This document shows, one piece after another, positions 1 to 5,911 of a DNA stretch of 10,162 nucleotides. The position numbers and the translations under genes were made by a program. Below the pieces are notes generated by a model. The model did no database searches, had not been told where the DNA came from, and saw only the letters and a list, made by a program, of their open reading frames with translations. Each line of letters starts with the position of its first letter. The first letter of the stretch is position 1. Location of the stretch: NCBI GenBank assembly GCA_028277485.1, contig JANQGE010000122.1, positions 1 to 10,162 on the forward strand. Reading direction: 5' to 3'. This stretch comes from Chlorobium sp. (GTDB lineage Bacteria; Bacteroidota; Chlorobiia; Chlorobiales; Chlorobiaceae).

Positions 1-105
1 AAAGATTTGCAAGTCCTCACGAAATAAAGTTGAAAAAACTATCCCCCTCTCTTCCTCAAGAGTTATTACTCAGTCTTCTATTCGTGCCGTCTGCACACCG
101 TGTAT
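1..105. other. left flank of the IS, no gene assigned
   Basis: Short flank before the insertion sequence. Neither strand gives a protein I recognise, and the open frames here run straight on into the IS. It contains TTGCAAGTCC at 7-16, which is also the outermost part of the right IS end (1373-1382). It carries none of the heptamer repeats seen on the other side of the IS. It could be the end of a gene interrupted by the IS, but nothing proves it. Confidence 0.4.
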
Positions 106-130
106 TGAACTTGCTACATTTTCACGGACA
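106..130 (+). repeat. left terminal inverted repeat of the IS
   Basis: This 25-bp end begins TGAACTTGC and finishes CGGACA. Compared with the complement of 1359-1383, 17 of 25 positions match, concentrated at the outer tip and in the inner GGACA. It should be the OrfAB binding and cleavage site. Confidence 0.85.
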
Positions 131-141
131 GGGTAAGAAGT

Positions 142-175
142 CATACCTTTCATCAAAAGGAGGTATGAAGGTATG
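142..175 (+). promoter_or_regulatory. hairpin covering the transposase start codon
   Basis: Bases 142-149 pair perfectly with 168-175, and after a one-base bulge (T150) 151-153 pair with 165-167. That makes 11 base pairs around an 11-nt loop (154-164). The loop holds the strong Shine-Dalgarno AGGAGG (158-163), and the OrfA ATG (173-175) lies in the stem. An alternative shorter stem pairs 142-148 with 161-167, because AGGTATG occurs twice in tandem (161-167 and 169-175). Insertion sequences often hide the transposase start in read-through transcripts; that role here is inference. Confidence 0.5.
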
Positions 176-478
176 GAAGAAAAACAGACCCGTCGGCGTT
201 TTAGCAAGGAGTTCAAAATTGATGCTGTCGAACTGGCATTACGAAGCGACAAGAGCGTCGTGGAAATAGCCGAAGAGCTTGGCATCCGTCCTGAACTGCT
301 GTATCGCTGGAAAAGCGAGTATAAGGCACAAAAGCAAGCTTCGTTTCCAGGCAGCGGCCATCTCAAGGATCCTGAAGCCGAAGAGCGTCGAAAGCTTGAG
401 CGAGAACTCCAGTCTGTCAAAGAGGAACGTGATATTCTAAAAAAGGCCTTGGCTGTGTTCTCCAGGAACCCTCGGTGA
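173..478 (+). CDS. IS3-family transposase OrfA (helix-turn-helix)
   Basis: This 101-residue protein recognises the IS ends and, when made alone, usually damps transposition. Residues 7-50 form the HTH_Tnp_1 type helix-turn-helix (RRRFSKEFKIDAVELAL, then ELGIRPELLYRWKSEY). Residues 67-95 are a charged heptad segment ending in VKEERDILKKAL, the leucine-zipper region by which IS3 proteins multimerise. The ATG at 173 is chosen because AGGAGG at 158-163 is 9 nt upstream; the earlier ATG at 165 is in another frame. The stop TGA (476-478) overlaps the GTG of orfB. Length and composition are typical of a full OrfA. Confidence 0.93.
   Translation: MEEKQTRRRFSKEFKIDAVELALRSDKSVVEIAEELGIRPELLYRWKSEYKAQKQASFPGSGHLKDPEAEERRKLERELQSVKEERDILKKALAVFSRNPR
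439..445 (+). promoter_or_regulatory. programmed -1 frameshift site (A6G)
   Basis: The heptamer A AAA AAG sits in the OrfA frame as the third base of CTA followed by AAA AAG (codons 437-445). This is the standard IS3-family slippery motif. Slipping back one base enters the frame of orfB, which is open from 445 through the GTG at 475 to the stop at 1356, giving a fused OrfAB of 394 residues. Possible stimulating structures are a short imperfect stem 447-452/462-466 and an 8-bp stem 466-469+473-476 with 482-489. The frame geometry is seen directly; use of the site is inferred from the family. Confidence 0.85.
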
Positions 479-1356
479 AATACCGGTTCATTCAGGAGCA
501 CAAACATATCTTTGCTGTCAGGACAATGTGTCGAGTCTTGCACGTCTCTGTCAGCGGCTATTATGGATGGACACAGCGAAGAGAAAGTCGTCGAAGCACC
601 GAAAACCGGAAACTGATGGAAGAGATCAAATCCATTCATCAGGAGCATCATGAAACGTATGGCAGTCCCCGAATTGTCGAGGTGCTACGGCACAGGGGCT
701 ACCGGTGCAGCCGCCCCCGAGTAGCAAGGCTGATGCGATTTCTGGGCATTCGAGCCAGAACAGCAAGAAAGTTCAAGGTGACAACGGATGCAAATCACCA
801 TGAGCCGATTGCAGCGGATCTTCTGGGACAAGATTTTTGTGTCGATGTGCCTAATGAAGTCTGGAGCAGTGATATCACCTATCTGCGAACGGACAGCGGG
901 TGGCACTACCTGACCGTGATTCTGGATCTGTTCAACCGGGAGATCATCGGTTACTCGCTCAGCAGGCGATTGACAGCGGACAGCACCGTTATGGTTGCCC
1001 TGGACATGGCGTTTCTGCATCGTCAGCCATCGCCGGGAGTAATTCTGCACTCGGATCGGGGCGTGCAATATGCAAGCAAAGCGTTCAGAAAACGACTGAA
1101 AAAGTACCAGATGGTACAAAGCATGAGTGGCAAGGGAAACTGCTATGATAACGCTGTCACGGAAACATTTTTCAAGACGTTGAAAACGGAATGGTTGTAC
1201 GGAAAGCGGTATCGGAATCAGCAAGAGCTGCGACAAAGTCTGTTTGCCTACATCGAGGTTTTTTACAATAGGAAACGGTTGCATTCAACGCTGGGATACA
1301 CAACTCCATCTGCGTTTATGCAACGCTATCATCAATCAATCAGTATGGCTTCTTAG
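475..1356 (+). CDS. IS3-family transposase OrfB (DDE integrase domain)
   Basis: This 293-residue frame carries the catalytic half of the transposase. Residues 43-95 match the HTH_21 region (EEIKSIHQEHHETYGSPRI). The rve integrase core follows with all three acidic residues: D133 in SSDITYLR, D194 in LHSDRGVQY and E230 in DNAVTETFFKTLKTEW. D194 and E230 are separated by exactly 35 residues, the DD35E spacing of IS3. The C-terminal YNRKRLHSTLGYTTP is also a family signature. The GTG start overlaps the OrfA stop. OrfB may be made alone by coupling, but the active form is expected to be the OrfAB fusion through the slip at 439-445. No frameshift or nonsense change is visible. Confidence 0.95.
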   Translation: MKYRFIQEHKHIFAVRTMCRVLHVSVSGYYGWTQRRESRRSTENRKLMEEIKSIHQEHHETYGSPRIVEVLRHRGYRCSRPRVARLMRFLGIRARTARKFKVTTDANHHEPIAADLLGQDFCVDVPNEVWSSDITYLRTDSGWHYLTVILDLFNREIIGYSLSRRLTADSTVMVALDMAFLHRQPSPGVILHSDRGVQYASKAFRKRLKKYQMVQSMSGKGNCYDNAVTETFFKTLKTEWLYGKRYRNQQELRQSLFAYIEVFYNRKRLHSTLGYTTPSAFMQRYHQSISMAS

Positions 1357-1358
1357 GG

Positions 1359-1383
1359 TGTCCTTTTTTTTGTTGCAAGTCCA
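1359..1383 (-). repeat. right terminal inverted repeat of the IS
   Basis: Read on the minus strand it begins TGGACTTGC and ends GGACA, pairing with the left end at 106-130. It starts two bases after the OrfB stop codon. On the plus strand it holds a run of eight T that could also help end transcription. Confidence 0.85.
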
Positions 1384-1384
1384 G

Positions 1385-1497
1385 GTGACGAGTGACGAGT
1401 GACAAGGGGAAATCAGTAGGCAGTATCCAGTAAGCAGTTGGCAAGGGGGGGAGGTGTTAGGAAAAGAAAAGATCGATACCGAATCCCGATTACCGAT
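1385..1497 (+). repeat. heptamer-repeat mosaic next to the IS
   Basis: Three kinds of unit follow one another. GTGACGA occurs at 1385 and 1392, with the variant GTGACAA at 1399. After GGGGAAAT come four CAGTAGG-type units in exact 7-bp register at 1414, 1421, 1428 and 1435 (the last is CAGTTGG). After a G-rich spacer comes AAAAGAAAAGATCGAT (1462-1477) and an ACCGATT-type block to 1497. The 16-base AAAAGAAAAGATCGAT is found exactly, inverted, at 8623-8638, and the 21 bases 1477-1497 match 8595-8615 inverted. It starts two bases after the IS end. Confidence 0.85.
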
Positions 1498-1601
1498 GGA
1501 GGGGTTTCGATTATTCGGATTAGGTGCCCTAAAATGGAATCTTTCAGCTTTCTCATGAGATGCCTTGGTGTGTGAAATGATTTGTGCGGTTATATTGTTA
1601 A

Positions 1602-1630
1602 TTGATTTTGGCTTGTATTAGCGATAAAAA
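1602..1630 (+). promoter_or_regulatory. possible promoter for the nuclease gene
   Basis: TTGATT (1602-1607) and TAAAAA (1625-1630) are separated by 17 bp, a fair but imperfect match to the sigma70 -35 and -10 boxes. It would give a leader of about 145 nt. Such matches are common by chance in AT-rich DNA, so this is tentative. Confidence 0.25.
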
Positions 1631-1748
1631 CAATGCGCAAGGGCAGTCTGGTATCGGGGTCGGGTCTCGGGGCCGAACAGGCATGTGGTTGAATGTTTCT
1701 ATGCCGATTCTGACCGACGGTAAACCGGTGATCGTGACCGAAAGTTAG
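1602..1748 (+). pseudogene. possible 3' remnant of a broken gene
   Basis: One frame stays open from a TTG at 1602 to a TAG at 1746-1748. Its first half is low-complexity and passes through a repeat-like tract. The last 21 residues, MWLNVSMPILTDGKPVIVTES, look like real protein (starting at the ATG at 1680). The pattern GMW-x-NV-x-x-PI...VIV-x-ES is faintly like the barrel strands of HlyD/RND periplasmic adaptors, but I cannot confirm this. The piece may be the tail of a gene whose front was lost when the repeats and IS arrived. It could equally be a chance open frame. Confidence 0.22.
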
Positions 1749-1781
1749 CAGGAAACAGAAAAAACGTATACGTACTATCAG

Positions 1782-2375
1782 ATGGATAAACTTCAGGTTG
1801 ACATACTTGGGCTGTCAACCAGCCCGCATACCAATGGAGCATATGCGCTTATTCTTTATGAAGTGGAGGGCAAAAGGAAACTTCCTATCATTATCGGCGG
1901 GTTCGAGGCTCAGGCTATTGCGTTGAAGCTTGAAAACATAAAGCCTCCCCGGCCGTTTACACATGATCTGTTTAAAACAATTGCCGATACATTCAGTCTG
2001 AATGTGAAAGAGGTTTTCATAGATGAGCTTCATAATGAAACCTTCTATGCGAAAGTTATCTGCGAAATGAATGGCGAGATCCATGAGATCGATGCGAGGC
2101 CCAGTGATGCTATCGCGATTGCGGTGCGTTTCGGAGCGCCGATATTTGTGTCCGAAGAGATTATGAATGAGGCTGGAATCAAGGAAGAGCACCAGGAGGA
2201 AGCGGGAGTGACTGAATCCGAGGCTGGACAAGAGGCTTCGAAAGAGATCACCGGTAAAGCAGAGTCGTCGCTCAATGATATGCAGAAAATGCTGGAAGAC
2301 GCGATTAAGCGCGAAGACTATGAAGAGGCAGCACGTCTGCGTGACGAGATTACCCGTCTCAAAGGCAGTTCATAA
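1782..2375 (+). CDS. bifunctional nuclease domain protein (DUF151) with UVR motif
   Basis: A 197-residue cytoplasmic protein. Residues about 10-132 form the bifunctional nuclease (BFN, DUF151) domain: the PIIIGGFEAQAIALKLE segment (35-51), PRPFTHDL (56-63) and the signature DARPSDAIAIAVR (104-116) are all present. Residues 133-163 are an acidic, Glu/Ser-rich linker. Residues 166-196 (MQKMLEDAIKREDYEEAARL) form a UvrB/UvrC-type UVR helical hairpin, a protein-protein contact motif. BFN domains are reported to have DNase and RNase activity; the in vivo role and substrate are not settled, and a link to repair or stress is only suggested by UVR. The BFN-UVR order is known from Chlorobi and Bacteroidetes. 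The ATG at 1782 fits the domain start, though no clear Shine-Dalgarno precedes it. The gene converges on bamA with 22 nt between stop codons and no hairpin terminator visible there. Confidence 0.9.
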   Translation: MDKLQVDILGLSTSPHTNGAYALILYEVEGKRKLPIIIGGFEAQAIALKLENIKPPRPFTHDLFKTIADTFSLNVKEVFIDELHNETFYAKVICEMNGEIHEIDARPSDAIAIAVRFGAPIFVSEEIMNEAGIKEEHQEEAGVTESEAGQEASKEITGKAESSLNDMQKMLEDAIKREDYEEAARLRDEITRLKGSS

Positions 2376-2397
2376 TCACGCAGTGCACACCACATGA

Positions 2398-4863
2398 CTA
2401 TTGAGCGAACTGACCGAAGCTGAAAATAAACTTCCAACCCTGATTGTCTTTGTCAGGGTCGCTTGCAACCGGGTCGAACCCATAGCCGTAATCAAATCCG
2501 ACAAGCCCGATGATTGGCAGGTAAAGCCTCAAACCAAGCCCGGCGGATTTTTTCAGGTCGCTGTAGTCGATGTCGTCCACCGAACCCCACAGGTTACCGG
2601 CCTCGAAAAAGGCAAGCGCATAGATGCTTGTCGTCGGTGAGAGTGTGATCGGGTAACGAAGTTCGGTAGTGAACTTTGAATACACTCGTCCTGTATAAAG
2701 GTCGGTATCGTTATTGAGCAAGCCCAGGGCGCGGTCGTCATAGCCGCGCAACGGAACGGTGGATAGTGACGAGAGCCCGCTGCCGCCCATGTAGAAAGAA
2801 TCAGTGTAGGGAATGTAGTCGTCTTCGCTGAACGTGTCGAGATAGCCGTGCTGAGTGGAAAGGTTCAACACGAAGTCCCAGCCTAACGGAACGTACCAGC
2901 TCGAGCTCCCGATGAACTTGTAGAAATCGACGCTTCCCGGCAGCGGTCCTCCGGCAAGCTGGGCTGATATCCAGTTCTTGCTTCCTCTGCGGGGATAAAT
3001 GGGGTTATCGATGCTGTTTCTGGTGATGGTTTGTGTGATGGAAATCTCATCAGCTTTGTCCGGCTGGTTTTCCGAGTCGACAAAGCTGAGCAGTTCGCCT
3101 TCACTGTGCAGGTACTTCAGTTTCCAGTTAATCGAGAAATAGTCGTCCGGCCAAGTCAGGCGCCTGCCGACGCTGAGTGATAACCCGGTCTGCTTCAGCA
3201 AGTTGTCGTCGTCGCCATCATCGGTGTAGTTCCTCTGTGTTCTGTATACCGAAAAGCCTACTGATGTCGGTGTGCCGAATGCCCAGGGCTCTGTAAAGGA
3301 AAGTGAGAGTGTGCGGTAATCCTCGCTGCCGAACTGCCACTGGAAGGAGAGTTTCTGGCCGTCACCGTGCGGCAGAGGGTCCCAAGCCTCTCCATTGAAG
3401 AGGTCCTGCAAGGAAAAGTTATTAAAAGTTACGCCTACGGCTCCGGTGAAACCGATGTTTCCGCTGTAGCCTACTGATGCGTTGAAGGTGTCGGTTTGTT
3501 TTTCGGTGACGTTATAGGTGATGTCAACGGTTCTGCTTGCTTCGTCCGGCTGAATGTCGGGTCTGGTAGATTCAGGGTCAAAATAGTTGAGCATGGCAAT
3601 TTCCCTGATGCTTCTGACGACATTTTTTCGGCTGAACATGTCTCCCGGAATGGTACGTAACTCACGGCGGATAACATGATCCTTGGTTTTCGTGTTTCCC
3701 TTGATGTTGATTTTTCCAAGCCTGAACTGTTCTCCTTCGTGGAGGGAAATGCTCAGATCAACCGAATCCGGAAGAACAACCTGTTCCTGCAAGGATGCAC
3801 GGAAAGAAAGATAACCCCGGTCAAGGTAAAGCGACGCTACATCGCGGTTGTCTTTGGAAAAGTTCAACTTTTCCTGAATTTTTTTTGCGTTGTAGATGTC
3901 GCCTTTTTTAATGCCGAAAACATCGTGTAGAATCTCTGTCGTTGCAAAGTCTCGGGTGTTGCCGCTCCAGGTGATATTTCTGAGATAATAGAGGGCGCCC
4001 TCTTCAAGAAAAATGTCAATGTTCAGGCCTTTCCGGTCTTTCGTGTAGGAGATGGAATCCCTGACGATTTTAATGTCGCGGTAGCCTTTTTCCCGGTAAA
4101 AATCGACAAGCAGTTTTTTGTCTTCTCCATATTTCTCGGTATCGAGTTTAGGTTCACCGAAGATTTTTTTCCACCACGCATTCTGGCTGGTTTCTTTAAA
4201 GACATCCCGGAGTTTCCCGTCTTTATAGGCTTTGTTGCCATGAAACCGGATTTTCTCAATGACAACCTTGGATTTTTCATCAATCGAGAAGACAACCGCG
4301 ACTTTGTTGTTCTGGAGCTGTTTCAGCGAATAGTTGATTTCGGCACGCAGGTAGCCTTTTTCCTCATAAGCGTTTTTAATGTTTCTCGCTGCGGTCAGGA
4401 GGCTCTGTTGATTGACGTGCCTGTCAGTATACAGCGAGGCTATGTTTTTAAGCTCTTTGTCTTTCAACTTGTCATTGCCTTCGAAAGCAACGCTGTCAAG
4501 CAATGGAAGTTCACTGACGACGAAGCGAAGATCAATCAGTTCCCCGGATATGCTCTGCTCGACCTTTATATCGCTGAACTTTTTCTGTTTCCAGAGATAT
4601 TCGATAGCCTGAGGGATTTCAGGTCCCGGCAAGGTTATGGTGCTTCCTTTTTGGAGCGTAAGGCTTTTCAGCAGTTCACTTTCACTGATGGTTTGCAGGC
4701 CGCTGAAGGATATGTTGGAGATGGTGTAAGAGACAGCTTTTTTCTGAGGGGCGGCTGTTTCTGCAGCTGCAGGGCAAGCGAGGAATGTAACCGCGAAAAG
4801 AAACAGTAAAAATGTGTAAAGAGGGTACCGTAATGAGTGTGGTTGTTTCATGGAATTGCACAT
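2398..4863 (-). CDS. bamA: BamA, outer-membrane protein assembly factor (Omp85)
   Basis: An 821-residue Omp85 protein that folds and inserts beta-barrel proteins into the outer membrane. Residues 1-34 are a signal peptide: basic start, hydrophobic core LYTFLLFLFAVTFLA, and a probable cut after PAAA. Five POTRA domains fill the periplasmic part, at roughly 47-117, 118-197, 198-288, 291-377 and 380-455. The C-terminal barrel runs 456-821 and carries the loop-6 motif LRGY (705-708, the VRGF/Y element) after a Gly/Ser-rich GGSGLSS. The end, FIFSFGQFAQ, does not finish in the usual aromatic residue. Two starts are possible, ATG 4863 or ATG 4851; the first is 11 nt from AGCAGG and 5 nt after the uppS stop, so it is preferred slightly. 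It forms an operon with uppS. No skp/ompH gene follows it here, because the next gene converges. Confidence 0.95.
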   Translation of the reverse strand: MCNSMKQPHSLRYPLYTFLLFLFAVTFLACPAAAETAAPQKKAVSYTISNISFSGLQTISESELLKSLTLQKGSTITLPGPEIPQAIEYLWKQKKFSDIKVEQSISGELIDLRFVVSELPLLDSVAFEGNDKLKDKELKNIASLYTDRHVNQQSLLTAARNIKNAYEEKGYLRAEINYSLKQLQNNKVAVVFSIDEKSKVVIEKIRFHGNKAYKDGKLRDVFKETSQNAWWKKIFGEPKLDTEKYGEDKKLLVDFYREKGYRDIKIVRDSISYTKDRKGLNIDIFLEEGALYYLRNITWSGNTRDFATTEILHDVFGIKKGDIYNAKKIQEKLNFSKDNRDVASLYLDRGYLSFRASLQEQVVLPDSVDLSISLHEGEQFRLGKINIKGNTKTKDHVIRRELRTIPGDMFSRKNVVRSIREIAMLNYFDPESTRPDIQPDEASRTVDITYNVTEKQTDTFNASVGYSGNIGFTGAVGVTFNNFSLQDLFNGEAWDPLPHGDGQKLSFQWQFGSEDYRTLSLSFTEPWAFGTPTSVGFSVYRTQRNYTDDGDDDNLLKQTGLSLSVGRRLTWPDDYFSINWKLKYLHSEGELLSFVDSENQPDKADEISITQTITRNSIDNPIYPRRGSKNWISAQLAGGPLPGSVDFYKFIGSSSWYVPLGWDFVLNLSTQHGYLDTFSEDDYIPYTDSFYMGGSGLSSLSTVPLRGYDDRALGLLNNDTDLYTGRVYSKFTTELRYPITLSPTTSIYALAFFEAGNLWGSVDDIDYSDLKKSAGLGLRLYLPIIGLVGFDYGYGFDPVASDPDKDNQGWKFIFSFGQFAQ

Positions 4864-4868
4864 CGTTG

Positions 4869-5699
4869 TTATAGCCTGCTTTGTAAGGCCTTCTTGTCTT
4901 TTAGTTGCTCGCTCGTCAGGCCGAAACGACGTTCCCGTTTCTGAAAGTCCCTTATTGCATCATAGAGCTGGCTTCGGCGGAAGTCGGGCCAATAAGTGTT
5001 GGTAAAATATATTTCGGAATAGGCACTTTGCCATAGAAGAAAATTGCTTATACGAAATTCCCCGCTTGTTCGTATGAGCAGTTCCGGATCGGGCATTCCC
5101 CTGGTCGAGAGACAAGATTCTATAAGGTGTTCGTCGATCTCATCGAGTGAAAGACGCCCTCCGGCTACTTCGCGGCAAATTGTCCGGCATGCCTGCAAAA
5201 TGTCCCATTTCCCGCTGTAACTCAGAGCAATGCTCAATGCAAGTCCTGTATTGTTTTTTGTAAGCTCTATTGTTTCGTTGAGAGTTTTGCGGACATTTTC
5301 GGGAAGTTGTGAGATATTGCCGATGACATGAAGCTGCACATTGTTACGACAGAGCTCCCGGGCTTCTTTTTGCAGTACCTTAATCAGAAGCTGCATCAGT
5401 GAAGAAATCTCTTTTTCAGGCCTTTTCCAGTTTTCCGTTGAAAAAGTAAACAAGGTGAGATACTGTATCCCGAGCTGAGCACAAGCTTCAACCACATCCC
5501 GAACCGCATCCACACCGGCAACATGTCCCTCGATGCGGGTCTTGCCTTTTTGCCTTGCCCACCTGCCGTTGCCGTCCATGATAATTGCAACATGTTCGGG
5601 GAGTTCACAGGCGGCTTGCAGGTCGTGCCGGATTTTTTCGTCCTCGGGATCAGCTGCGGACTTGAACCAGCGGGATGTAAATGCAGCAGAAAAATCCAT
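4869..5699 (-). CDS. uppS: isoprenyl transferase (undecaprenyl diphosphate synthase)
   Basis: A cis-prenyltransferase of 276 residues that extends farnesyl diphosphate with isopentenyl diphosphate to make the C55 carrier lipid for peptidoglycan and surface glycans. The active-site block HVAIIMDGNGRWARQKG is present, with catalytic Asp42 in DGNGRW. Further family motifs are GHVAG, TLFTFSTENWKRP, and near the end DPELLIRTSGEFRISNFLLWQ followed by YFTNTYWPDF. I chose the ATG at 5699 because AAGG (GAAGG at 5706-5710) lies 6 nt upstream. An in-frame ATG at 5717 would add six residues (MPRRPT) with a weaker ribosome site. bamA follows after 5 nt, or 17 nt if bamA starts at its second ATG, so the two are probably co-transcribed. 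The N-terminal 35 residues before HVAII are longer than in E. coli. Confidence 0.94.
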   Translation of the reverse strand: MDFSAAFTSRWFKSAADPEDEKIRHDLQAACELPEHVAIIMDGNGRWARQKGKTRIEGHVAGVDAVRDVVEACAQLGIQYLTLFTFSTENWKRPEKEISSLMQLLIKVLQKEARELCRNNVQLHVIGNISQLPENVRKTLNETIELTKNNTGLALSIALSYSGKWDILQACRTICREVAGGRLSLDEIDEHLIESCLSTRGMPDPELLIRTSGEFRISNFLLWQSAYSEIYFTNTYWPDFRRSQLYDAIRDFQKRERRFGLTSEQLKDKKALQSRL

Positions 5700-5736
5700 A
5701 GTTGGCCTTCGAGGCATTAAGCGCCCGTTCCATCAT
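5650..5736 (-). CDS. possible 28-residue leader ORF overlapping uppS
   Basis: The pair ATG ATG (5736 and 5733) follows AAGAGGA at 3 and 6 nt, the best Shine-Dalgarno in this region and stronger than that of uppS. The frame ends at TGA (5650-5652) inside uppS, in a different frame. The peptide starts MMERALNASKANYGFF and resembles nothing known to me. It could act as a leader that couples to or limits uppS translation, or be accidental. Confidence 0.2.
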   Translation of the reverse strand: MMERALNASKANYGFFCCIYIPLVQVRS

Positions 5737-5911
5737 TGTCCTCTTGCTGTGTCGTCATGATAGCACTGTTGCACACTTGCAGGAATCAAAATACATGAAA
5801 TTGAATTATATGCAGTTATTTGTTATTATACAAGCCAAACGTTGCCCCGGCGGTAAGCTCGGAGCGGCTGTTTACCTGTCCAGGGTTACAATAAATTCAT
5901 TGAAAAAAGCA
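5718..5911. other. divergent uppS/gatA intergenic region
   Basis: About 190 nt separate the outer uppS start from the gatA GTG. The gatA frame happens to stay open back to 5702, but that part (for example YMQLFVIIQAKRCPGGK) does not belong to the amidase family. The region should hold promoters for both directions; the gatA-side candidate is listed separately. No good promoter for uppS was found by eye. Confidence 0.6.
5801..5829 (+). promoter_or_regulatory. candidate sigma70-type promoter for gatA
   Basis: TTGAAT (5801-5806) and TATTAT (5824-5829) are exactly 17 bp apart; they match the consensus boxes at 4 of 6 and 5 of 6 positions. Transcription would begin near 5836, leaving a leader of about 75 nt before the GTG at 5912. 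It is the best promoter-like pair in the window. Confidence 0.5.

Larger units (their letters stand above)
106..1383 (+). mobile_element. complete IS3-family insertion sequence (about 1278 bp)
   Basis: The element is bounded by imperfect 25-bp terminal inverted repeats that start TG and end GGACA inward (106-130 and the complement of 1359-1383), the usual IS3-family pattern. Inside are two overlapping frames: a small helix-turn-helix OrfA and a DDE integrase-type OrfB, with a canonical A6G slippery site between them. Both frames are intact, so the copy could be active. I see no matching 3-5 bp target duplication: the left flank ends GTAT, the right flank starts GGTG. This suggests recombination or deletion at one side after insertion. 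The right end sits directly against a heptamer-repeat array. Subgroup was not determined; OrfA resembles the IS3/IS51-like branch. Confidence 0.93.
1498..1781 (+). other. intergenic stretch upstream of the nuclease gene
   Basis: About 280 nt with no convincing complete gene. It holds a possible sigma70-like promoter (1602-1630), a GGTATCGGGGTCGGGTC run (1649-1665) related to the repeat family, and an open frame ending at 1748 that may be a gene remnant. No RNA gene or strong terminator was seen. There is no good Shine-Dalgarno directly before the ATG at 1782. Confidence 0.5.

Noticed and set aside
70..1284. Long minus-strand open frames (193 and 199 codons) across the IS
   Set aside because: They are antisense to intact orfA/orfB, have no recognisable motif and no ribosome site, and the opposite strand has complete DDE and HTH signatures.
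1534..1575. 13-codon frame starting MESFSFL
   Set aside because: Too short, no clear ribosome site and no context to support a gene.
4240..4809. 189-codon plus-strand frame opposite bamA
   Set aside because: Antisense to well-defined POTRA and signal-peptide coding sequence; the translation resembles no protein family.
4765..4863. BamA as a lipoprotein (FLAC before PAAA)
   Set aside because: The residue order before Cys (F-L-A) is not a good lipobox, and PAAA followed by E gives a normal signal peptidase I site, as expected for Omp85.
5702..5911. N-terminal extension of GatA
   Set aside because: The open frame upstream of GTG 5912 has no family similarity and contains the promoter-like boxes; the GatA domain begins at MQFSSYQ.
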